Shown piece after piece: positions 42,319 through 48,122 of a DNA stretch of 48,122 nucleotides. The translations under genes were made by a program, and so were the position numbers. The first letter of the stretch is position 1. The number at the start of each line of letters is the position of its first letter. Source of the DNA: an uncultured Anaerolineae bacterium (lineage in GTDB: Bacteria > Chloroflexota > Anaerolineae > Aggregatilineales > Phototrophicaceae). Under the pieces are notes generated by a model. It was not told where the DNA came from. It was given only the letters and a program-made list of their open reading frames with translations, and ran no database searches. The stretch covers positions 1 through 48,122 of the forward strand of contig CALAJK010000038.1 of NCBI GenBank assembly GCA_937922795.1, in the 5' to 3' direction.

Positions 42319-42825
42319 TCAGTCAGCGGCGCGCAGGCGCTCGGCGTAGTAGGCGGCCAGCCCGATCAGCCGGACGACTTCGGTCATGCGGCTCAGGATG
42401 TCGGCGGCCATCTCGCCCACCGTCTGGCCGTTGAGCGCCTTCAGACGCACGCCCGCCGTCAGCGGGTCATCCCGCAGGCTGGCGGCGCACTGCTGGATGA
42501 TCGAGGCATGGCGGCGCAGCGCGCCCGAAACGCTGGCGACGTACTGCGCCGGCGTGTAGCGCACCGGCAGCGTGGAGCCGCCGCCCCGGATGATGTCGTC
42601 CATCTCGGCCACATTCCAGCGCATGGTCACCAGGGCGTCGCGCAGGTTGTCCCCGTTGTCCTGGCGACAGGGGGGCTGTTGGAAGACGATCTGGGTGTAG
42701 ATGTGAATGACGTTTGACAGCAGCCGAATGCGGTCGCGCAGCGCGCCGTCGAGCACGGTGCGCGCAAAGTTCTCCGTGGTGAACCCTTCGCGGTCAGGAT
42801 AGGACTCGGTGAACGGCGCGATCAT
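42319..42825 (-). CDS. Helical hypothetical protein
   Basis: A 168-residue predicted all-helical protein with no family recognised. Segments are ARTVLDGALRDRIRLLSNVI, LRDALVTMRWNVAEMDDIIR, and VGEMAADILSRMTEVVRLIG. The sequence is mostly amphipathic and lacks a signal peptide. Met 42825 is preferred to the longer frame (42885). It converges on the aldo/keto reductase gene with 25 nt between the stop codons. Confidence 0.7.
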   Translation of the reverse strand: MIAPFTESYPDREGFTTENFARTVLDGALRDRIRLLSNVIHIYTQIVFQQPPCRQDNGDNLRDALVTMRWNVAEMDDIIRGGGSTLPVRYTPAQYVASVSGALRRHASIIQQCAASLRDDPLTAGVRLKALNGQTVGEMAADILSRMTEVVRLIGLAAYYAERLRAAD

Positions 42826-42935
42826 CCCTGCACCACCCTCATCAGCGGCCAGTCTGCTGTGGTTTATACCCTTATAGCCTAACACAGAAACAAAAAAATG
42901 AGCATGAAGATGGCGAGCGGTCGTCTGTAGGCGGC

Positions 42936-43895
42936 CTACAGGGCATAGGCCGCCTCTAATTCGTCGCGCAGCAGGAGGTAGTTCTGATAGCGGCTGGGGG
43001 CGATCAGGCCGCTCTCGACGGCGGCGCGCACGGCGCAGCCCGGCTCATTGACGTGGCGGCAGTCGTTGAACTGGCAGTCGCGCACACGGGCGGCGATCTC
43101 CACAAAGTAGCCGTCCAATTCCTCCGGCTCGATATCCCACAGCGTCAGCGTGCGGATGCCGGGCGTGTCGGCCACATAGCCCCCCATCTCCAGCCGCACC
43201 AGGGCGCTGTCGCGGGTGGTGTGCTGGCCTTCGGCGCGGCGGCGGCTGACTGCCTTCACCGTGCGCCCCAGGCCCGGCTGGATGTAGTTGAGCAGGCTGG
43301 TCTTGCCCACGCCGGACGGGCCGGTGAAGACGGAGATGCGGCCTTTCAGCACCTCCCGCAGCGTATCAACGCCGCGCCCATCGCGGGCGCTGGTGTACAG
43401 CACCGGGTAGCCTAGGCGGGTGTACAGCTCGAAGCGCGCGTGCGTCGTCGTCGGGTCTTCCAGGTCAATCTTGTTCACGACCAGGTACAGGCGCGGAATG
43501 CCTGATTTCTCGCCTGCCACCAGCAGCCGGTCAATCATCTTGAAATTTGGGGCCGGCTGGGCGGCGGCGAACACGAACAGCGCCTGGTCGGCATTAGCGA
43601 TGATGACTTGTTCGCGGTCGGGTTGGCCGGCGCCGCGAATGCCCTCGGTGCGGACAGCGCGCGACAGGGTGCTGCTGCGCGGCAGCACTTCCTCGATGAC
43701 GCCGGTGCCGTCGTCCAGCAGGCGCACCCGCACCCGGTCGCCGATGGCGGCGATGTCTGATGACCGGGCATCTTCCATCAATTTGCCGCGCAGTCGGCAG
43801 ACTACTGCGCGCTGCCCCTCGATCTCCACTTTGAAGAACCCGCTCTGATCGCTGATGACCAGCCCTTCGCATACCGAACGAGACGCTTCGCTCAA
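42936..43895 (-). CDS. rsgA: Ribosome small subunit-dependent GTPase A
   Basis: A 319-residue circularly permuted GTPase that promotes late 30S maturation. Numbering from GTG 43901: an OB-fold lies at about 10-75, NKID at 143-146 (G4), GPSGVGKT at 194-201 (G1 P-loop), DTPG at 245-248 (G3), and a C-terminal zinc finger with Cys 276, Cys 281, His 283 and Cys 289. AGGAGG directly abuts GTG 43901 but lies 6 nt before TTG 43895, so TTG is preferred. It is divergent from the DsbA-like gene, and the shared intergenic region carries a perfect inverted repeat. Confidence 0.95.
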   Translation of the reverse strand: MSEASRSVCEGLVISDQSGFFKVEIEGQRAVVCRLRGKLMEDARSSDIAAIGDRVRVRLLDDGTGVIEEVLPRSSTLSRAVRTEGIRGAGQPDREQVIIANADQALFVFAAAQPAPNFKMIDRLLVAGEKSGIPRLYLVVNKIDLEDPTTTHARFELYTRLGYPVLYTSARDGRGVDTLREVLKGRISVFTGPSGVGKTSLLNYIQPGLGRTVKAVSRRRAEGQHTTRDSALVRLEMGGYVADTPGIRTLTLWDIEPEELDGYFVEIAARVRDCQFNDCRHVNEPGCAVRAAVESGLIAPSRYQNYLLLRDELEAAYAL

Positions 43896-43982
43896 AGGCA
43901 CCCTCCTCGAAGCTCTAATTTACCCGTCTGGATGTAAACTTTTCGTCACACGCTGCATCTGTATTGTACAGAAATTTTTCGT

Positions 43983-44005
43983 TTTCAGGCGATTTGCGCC
44001 TGAAA
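43983..44005. repeat. 9-bp perfect inverted repeat between rsgA and the DsbA-like gene
   Basis: TTTCAGGCG (43983-43991) and CGCCTGAAA (43997-44005), loop ATTTG. It lies in the divergent promoter region, about 50 nt before the DsbA-like start and 88 nt before the rsgA start. No gene ends here, so it is more likely an operator or leader hairpin than a terminator. Confidence 0.55.
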
Positions 44006-44056
44006 TTGTGTTATGCTGATGCTGCTGAATACTGAAAGTCTGAGGATGGAGTTCAC

Positions 44057-44893
44057 GTGGAAAACTCGACGCCAACCAGCAACCTGCCGGTGAACGCGCC
44101 CGCCGCCGCTGCGCCCGCGCCGGCTGCGACCGACCCCGCGCCGGTGCTGGTGATCCCCCGCACCGTGTTCAACTATGTCGTCATCGCCATCGTGTTCTTC
44201 GTGCTGGGCGCAGTGGTCAGCGCCGCCGGCTCGAACGCGCTGTTCAACGCCAACAGCGCCGAAAATGAACGGCTGGTGCGCGAGGCGGTGGCGCAGGCGA
44301 TCCAGGCGCGCGGGGATACCGCCGCTGCCGGCTCAACCGATCCCGATCCGAACCAACGCTACGATGTCAGCTATGATGGCGATCCCTTCCTGGGAGCCGC
44401 CGATGCCCAAGTGGTGATCGTCGAATTCAGCGATTTCAACTGCGGCTTCTGCGGCCGCTATGCGCGGGAGACGCTGCAGCCGCTGGTGGACGCCTACGGC
44501 GACCGCGTGCGCTTCGTCTACCGCGATTATCCGTTCCTGGCGGCCACGTCGCTGGATGCCGCGCTCGCCGCCCAATGCGCCCACGAACAAGATAATTTCT
44601 GGGGCTATCATAACGCGCTGTTCAGCAACCAGGGGCAGTTCAGCCGCGAGACGTTCCTGAACATCGCTCAGAACTTGAAGCTGGATATGGGCGCGTTCAC
44701 ATCGTGCCTGGACAGCCAGAAATACCGCGATGAGATCGTGGAGGATGCGCTGGCGGCGCAGGAACTGGGCGTACGCGGCACGCCAGCCTTCTTCGTCAAC
44801 GGCCGCTTCATCAGCGGCGCGCAGCCCTATCGGGTGTTCGCCCAGGCTATTGACGCCGAACTGGCCGCCCTGGCCGAGGCGGGCAGCTCGTAG
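44057..44893 (+). CDS. DsbA-family thioredoxin-fold protein, membrane-anchored
   Basis: A 278-residue protein: Pro/Ala-rich N-terminus, a TM at about 36-57, then a periplasmic-type DsbA domain. CGFC at 129-132 (FSDFNCGFCGRYA) is the redox centre, and RGTPAFFVNGRFI holds the cis-Pro. It would catalyse disulphide formation or isomerisation outside the cytoplasmic membrane. The start is GTG 44057 with GGAG 5 nt upstream. It converges on the HAD gene with no gap. Confidence 0.9.
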   Translation: MENSTPTSNLPVNAPAAAAPAPAATDPAPVLVIPRTVFNYVVIAIVFFVLGAVVSAAGSNALFNANSAENERLVREAVAQAIQARGDTAAAGSTDPDPNQRYDVSYDGDPFLGAADAQVVIVEFSDFNCGFCGRYARETLQPLVDAYGDRVRFVYRDYPFLAATSLDAALAAQCAHEQDNFWGYHNALFSNQGQFSRETFLNIAQNLKLDMGAFTSCLDSQKYRDEIVEDALAAQELGVRGTPAFFVNGRFISGAQPYRVFAQAIDAELAALAEAGSS

Positions 44894-44894
44894 T

Positions 44895-45686
44895 TCAGCC
44901 CCCATCCCAGGCGCGCATCAGCGCGGGCAGGTCGTCGAACACGGCGTCCGGCGGCGCTGGGCTGGCGGCGGCCTCAGCCCGCGTGGCGACGCCGGTGAGC
45001 ACCAGGATCGAGCGCAGGCCGTGCTGCGCCGCGCCGGCGATGTCGGTGTCAAGCCGGTCGCCGATCATGACGGTCTGGCCGGGGGGCGTGCCCAGGGCAG
45101 CCAGCGCCGCCTCGAACATAGGCGTGCTGGGTTTGCCCATCACCAGCGGCTGCCGGCCGCAAGCGGTCGACAAAGCGGCCAGGATGCTGCCCGCGCCGGG
45201 CACCAACCCTTCCGGCAGCGGGAAGGTGGCGTCGGCGTTGGTGCCGATGAAGTCAGCCCCCGCGCGCAGGATGAGCGTCGCCCGCTTGAGCTTGTCATAC
45301 GTCAGCTCAAAATCAATGCCCGCGACCACCACGCGCGCGCCGTCGTCGGCCAGCGTCATGCCGGCCGCCTGCACCAGCCGCCGCAGGCCGTCCATGCCCA
45401 GGACGTGAACCGGCGTCCCCGGCGGATAATGGGTCTTCAGATAGTGGGCAGTAGTGCTGCTGGAGGTGATGACGCGCGTTTCAGGCACGCCGGTCACGCC
45501 CAGACGCTCCAATTTGGCCACGTAATCCGCCGGCGTCTTGGTGCTGTTGTTGGTCACCAGCCCGTATTCCAGGCCGCGCCGTTTCAACCAATCGAAGAAC
45601 GGGATCAAGCCGGGCAGCGGCTCGCTGCCGCGCCACAACACGCCGTCCATATCCATCAGCACGCCGCGCAGTTCGGTGAAGTTCAT
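44895..45686 (-). CDS. HAD-superfamily phosphatase, NagD/AraL-like (IIA cap)
   Basis: A 263-residue HAD hydrolase. The nucleophile motif is MDMDGVLWRG (Asp-x-Asp), motif II is VTNNST, and the distal motif is GDRLDTDIAGAAQHGL; the C2 (IIA) cap lies between. It probably dephosphorylates a sugar phosphate or nucleotide. The start at 45686 gives the usual length, but has no ribosome site; an ATG at 45764 would add 26 residues with no resemblance to the family. It converges on the DsbA-like gene. Confidence 0.88.
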   Translation of the reverse strand: MNFTELRGVLMDMDGVLWRGSEPLPGLIPFFDWLKRRGLEYGLVTNNSTKTPADYVAKLERLGVTGVPETRVITSSSTTAHYLKTHYPPGTPVHVLGMDGLRRLVQAAGMTLADDGARVVVAGIDFELTYDKLKRATLILRAGADFIGTNADATFPLPEGLVPGAGSILAALSTACGRQPLVMGKPSTPMFEAALAALGTPPGQTVMIGDRLDTDIAGAAQHGLRSILVLTGVATRAEAAASPAPPDAVFDDLPALMRAWDGG

Positions 45687-46048
45687 ACGTCGGTAGAATC
45701 GCTTTCCAGAATGGCAGCGCAGCCAAAAACGATCTGCACCTAGGACGAAACCGATGCCTCTCATGGCGGTGACACAGCCGTCGAGACGGCCGCGCCCCGG
45801 CGAAAGGCGTCTAGGGCGAGTCTACCGGAATTATCCTGCGCTGTCGATGATCGGCGGGTGGGGTTAGCCGCCGAGTAGGCGTAAGCTTTGCTGGGCGGCG
45901 CAGCGCCCGCGGCTGGCGCGCGCTGTTCAGCTTACATTCAGCATAAAGCCATTTCGCCGCCGCCGCCATTGATCTATTACGCGACCTGTGACGGAAACGA
46001 CAGGAGGCTGTTGGGGCGGCCGGGAGACCGCCCACGGGCGGGGATTGG
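45687..46048. other. Intergenic region without a recognised gene
   Basis: It holds the upstream region of the HAD gene and the 3' side of the alpha/beta hydrolase gene. A GC-rich 6-bp hairpin (GGGCGG 46014-46019 with CCGCCC 46028-46033) lies near the hydrolase stop but lacks a T-run. No tRNA fold or reading frame with coding character was found. Confidence 0.5.
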
Positions 46049-47590
46049 TCAGGCCAGCGTCACCCGTTCGGCCAGCCATTCGATGATGAGCGGCATCAGG
46101 TCGGGGTGCAGCTCCTGTTTCAACTGGCCGTACTCATCCAGCCCGCCGGTGATCGCCTGCTGCAGGATATGGTTCATATCGGGCAGAGTGACGATGGTGA
46201 AGTCCGGATTGCCAGCCCGCTTCAGCGCGGCCTCGACCGCCGGCGCGTTTTGCTCGTCGTCCACCTGCACGTCCAGCCCGCCGAAGACGGCCAGCGTCGG
46301 CGCGGTCACGCGCGCCCAATCCTCAGCCGGGTCGTGCGTCAGGAAGAACTGCATCCATGGCGACTGGAAGAACGCGAGCTGCTGTTTGATCGTCTCCGCC
46401 TTGTAAACTTCCAAGTCGCCCAAGGCGCGGCGCTCCGCTTCCGGCAAGGCCTGGATTTGCAGCTCGATGAGCTGTTCCCACAGCGCCTGGACTTCATCCC
46501 ACTTCTCTGCCAGCGCCAGATCCAGCGCGGCCTCGACCTTCTCCATGTAGAGCTCGATGCGGTCTGGATCCACCCCCGGCGTCGTCTCCAGGACGCGGCG
46601 GTTCTGCAGCTTCAGGACTTCCAGCCCGCTGACCCCGGTTCCGCCCAGGCTGATGATGAAGCCGACTTCCGGCCGGGAGGCCCCCAGCATGGCGGCAATG
46701 ATGCCGCCTTCGCTGTGGCCAAGGACGCCCACCTGGGACGGGTTGATGTCCGGCCGGGCGCGCAGGTAGGCCACGGCTGCCGCCGCGTCCTCGGCCAAGT
46801 CGGTGGTCAGCGCCGCCTCGAAGTCGCCGGTCGACTCGCCCACGCCCCGGTCGTCGTAGCGCAGCACTGCCATGCCGGCGCGGGTCAGCACGTCGGCGAT
46901 CAGGCGGAACGGTTTGATCTCGGCCATGGGGGCCAGCGACTCATCGCGGTCTTGGGGGCCGCTGCCGGTGACCAGCACGACGGCGGCGAACGGGCCGCCC
47001 GTCTCAGGCAGCGTCAGCGTCCCAGCCAGGCGCACGTCGCCGTTGTCGAACGCGACCGCTTCCTCGCGGTAGGGCAGGGTTTGGCCGGCGTCCTCGGTCA
47101 GCGGCTGCAGGGCGTCCAGCATCGGCAGGAACACCTGCTCGTAGAGCGCGTCGCGCTCCTCCGGCGCCGACTGGAGCAAGGCGATCAACGTCTTGCCGCC
47201 GGCGGCGCTCGCCAGCCCCATGTCCACCTTGACCAGCGCGCCCGGCGCTTGAACCTCAATCGCGTACAGCGTCCAGGTCAGCGCGCCGCTCTGGCGCGTG
47301 CCGACGCTGTCCGGGGCGGCCGTCAGCCGGAGCTGAGGCAGCAGCGCCTGCAGCACGCGGTCGGGCGGCAGCGGCGCGGCCTGCTGGGCCAGCAGGGTGA
47401 CGTCGCCCGCGCCGGGGTTACGTGCATACACGCCGGGGCTGGCTTCCGTCCAGCCTTCAGGGACTACCCCCTGGATGCCGAAAGCCTGGTTGGTGAACGG
47501 GATGAGCGTGATCTCCGCATCCTGGGCCAGCGCCATCCCGGCCGTCAGCAGCAGCGCCAGCGCCGCCCAACCTGCGAGTGTTTTCAACAT
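46049..47590 (-). CDS. Exported alpha/beta hydrolase (serine hydrolase)
   Basis: A 513-residue protein. The signal peptide MLKTLAGWAALALLLTAGMA ends near LAQDAE. An N-terminal domain (about 30-170) is beta-rich and unassigned. The C-terminal hydrolase has VVLVTGSGPQDRDE, RYDDRGVGESTG, nucleophile Ser 293 in GHSEGG, acid in FGGLDVQVD and His in LPDMNHIL. It resembles exported bacterial esterases or peptidases of the BAAT/dienelactone-like type. GAGGAG lies 8 nt before the ATG. A divergent gene follows at 47761. Confidence 0.9.
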   Translation of the reverse strand: MLKTLAGWAALALLLTAGMALAQDAEITLIPFTNQAFGIQGVVPEGWTEASPGVYARNPGAGDVTLLAQQAAPLPPDRVLQALLPQLRLTAAPDSVGTRQSGALTWTLYAIEVQAPGALVKVDMGLASAAGGKTLIALLQSAPEERDALYEQVFLPMLDALQPLTEDAGQTLPYREEAVAFDNGDVRLAGTLTLPETGGPFAAVVLVTGSGPQDRDESLAPMAEIKPFRLIADVLTRAGMAVLRYDDRGVGESTGDFEAALTTDLAEDAAAAVAYLRARPDINPSQVGVLGHSEGGIIAAMLGASRPEVGFIISLGGTGVSGLEVLKLQNRRVLETTPGVDPDRIELYMEKVEAALDLALAEKWDEVQALWEQLIELQIQALPEAERRALGDLEVYKAETIKQQLAFFQSPWMQFFLTHDPAEDWARVTAPTLAVFGGLDVQVDDEQNAPAVEAALKRAGNPDFTIVTLPDMNHILQQAITGGLDEYGQLKQELHPDLMPLIIEWLAERVTLA

Positions 47591-47747
47591 GGTGACTGCT
47601 CCTCAGCGTTTCCACACCTTGTAACGATCAATTCTGATTATAGGCTCAATTTTGATGAAATCCGAAGCGTCTGCCGCGGCCAGCCTGCGCCAGGCGAGCG
47701 TGCGCCAGCCGTCCATGATGCGCCTAAAACCGATCCAGCTGCGTCGG

Positions 47748-47753
47748 TATAAT
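47748..47753 (+). promoter_or_regulatory. -10 hexamer seven nt before the penicillin-binding protein start
   Basis: TATAAT (47748-47753) is followed by AGAGGCT and then ATG 47761. Initiation at the normal distance would place the 5' end at the ATG. AGAGG is only 2 nt from the ATG, too near for usual ribosome binding. Confidence 0.5.
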
Positions 47754-47760
47754 AGAGGCT

Positions 47761-48122
47761 ATGACCGCTCTCCTGCGCTGGCTGCGGGCTCGATCCCGCT
47801 TGCAAAAACTGCTGCTGTCCCTGGCGGCGCTGCTGCTGGCCGGGGGCGCGGCCGTTTACGCGGCGCTGTTCGGCGATCTGCCGCCGATTGATCGGCTGCA
47901 AGCTGGGCTGGCGCTGCCTTCGACGCGCATCTACGATCGCAATGGCCGGCTGCTGTACGAAATCCTGCCGCCGGAAGGCGGGCGTAACACGGCGCTGCCG
48001 CTGGAGCAGATCCCCAACCACTGCGTGAAGGCGGTGATCGCCACCGAGGACGCCAATTTTTACGACCACCCCGGCGTGGATGTGACCGGCATCATCCGGG
48101 CGCTGTGGATCAACCTGCGCGG
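47761..48122 (+). CDS. Class A penicillin-binding protein, N-terminal part (runs off window)
   Basis: The first 120 codons of a bifunctional peptidoglycan synthase. A basic start and a TM (about 17-37, LLLSLAALLLAGGAAVYAAL) anchor it. TRIYDRNGRLLYEI is the usual PBP1a-like juxtamembrane segment. The GT51 transglycosylase domain opens with IATEDANFYDHPGVD, whose Glu is the catalytic acid. The transpeptidase domain would lie beyond the window. Divergent from the alpha/beta hydrolase gene. Confidence 0.93.
   Translation, partial: MTALLRWLRARSRLQKLLLSLAALLLAGGAAVYAALFGDLPPIDRLQAGLALPSTRIYDRNGRLLYEILPPEGGRNTALPLEQIPNHCVKAVIATEDANFYDHPGVDVTGIIRALWINLR

Noticed and set aside
46106-47752. Long plus-strand open frame (548 codons) antisense to the alpha/beta hydrolase
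   Set aside because: Sequence is Gln/Arg/His-rich with no fold; it mirrors GC-rich codons of the exported hydrolase, which has signal peptide and catalytic motifs.

Overview
The window is a GC-rich chromosomal segment from a bacterium. Gene content suggests a Chloroflexota member, probably Anaerolineae-like. The reasons are secreted proteins with Thr/Pro/Ala-rich linkers, SH3b-containing envelope proteins, FHA proteins, a glutamate-mutase-L-type actin-like ATPase next to uncharacterised membrane proteins, and recurrent W-L short motifs. This is an inference from protein character; the window holds no rRNA, and I found no tRNA, CRISPR array or complete insertion sequence.

Layout. 1-4731: a possible transposase tail, then minus-strand catabolic genes (SDR oxidoreductase, deazaflavin-type nitroreductase, acyl-CoA-dehydrogenase-like flavoprotein, metal-dependent amidohydrolase, orphan LutC/LUD protein). 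4924-9621: PEP carboxylase and a strikingly AT-richer asparagine synthetase (asnB). 9671-11992: nucleotide-sugar epimerase and a GT4 glycosyltransferase. 12173-21943: a compact eight-gene minus-strand operon built around an actin-like ATPase and at least five membrane proteins. One is a 1146-residue acidic protein with repeated W-L motifs and an SH3b domain; another carries an LPDTG-TM-RR sorting-type tail. No glutamate mutase gene is present, so the ATPase is probably repurposed. This is the best candidate here for an undescribed system. 22235-23572: class III aminotransferase. 23630-29778: a six-gene surface-glycan operon (two glycosyltransferase activities, three SAM methyltransferases, a hexapeptide acyltransferase), including an unusual in-frame fusion of a truncated DegT aminotransferase to a GT2 glycosyltransferase.

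29893-38544: a YbjN-like small protein, an esterase-fold protein whose nucleophile Ser is replaced by Asp, a DUF3267-like membrane HExxH protein, two FHA proteins, an amino-acid-binding protein, an SH3b secreted protein and a second class III aminotransferase. A small gene with an excellent ribosome site but an in-frame TGA lies at 33224-33409. 38624-38790: a consensus sigma-70 promoter drives a short structured RNA with an 18-codon reading frame and no downstream gene on its strand. 38826-48122: TolB-like beta-propeller, SGNH hydrolase, aldo/keto reductase, an unknown helical protein, rsgA, a DsbA-like thioredoxin, HAD phosphatase, a secreted alpha/beta hydrolase and the start of a class A penicillin-binding protein.

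Regulation: several starts are preceded by TGn-extended -10 hexamers, and two genes (21943 and 47761) have a -10 placed so that transcripts would begin at the start codon, as in leaderless mRNAs. Several starts were moved inward from the longest frame because a Shine-Dalgarno sequence decides them.
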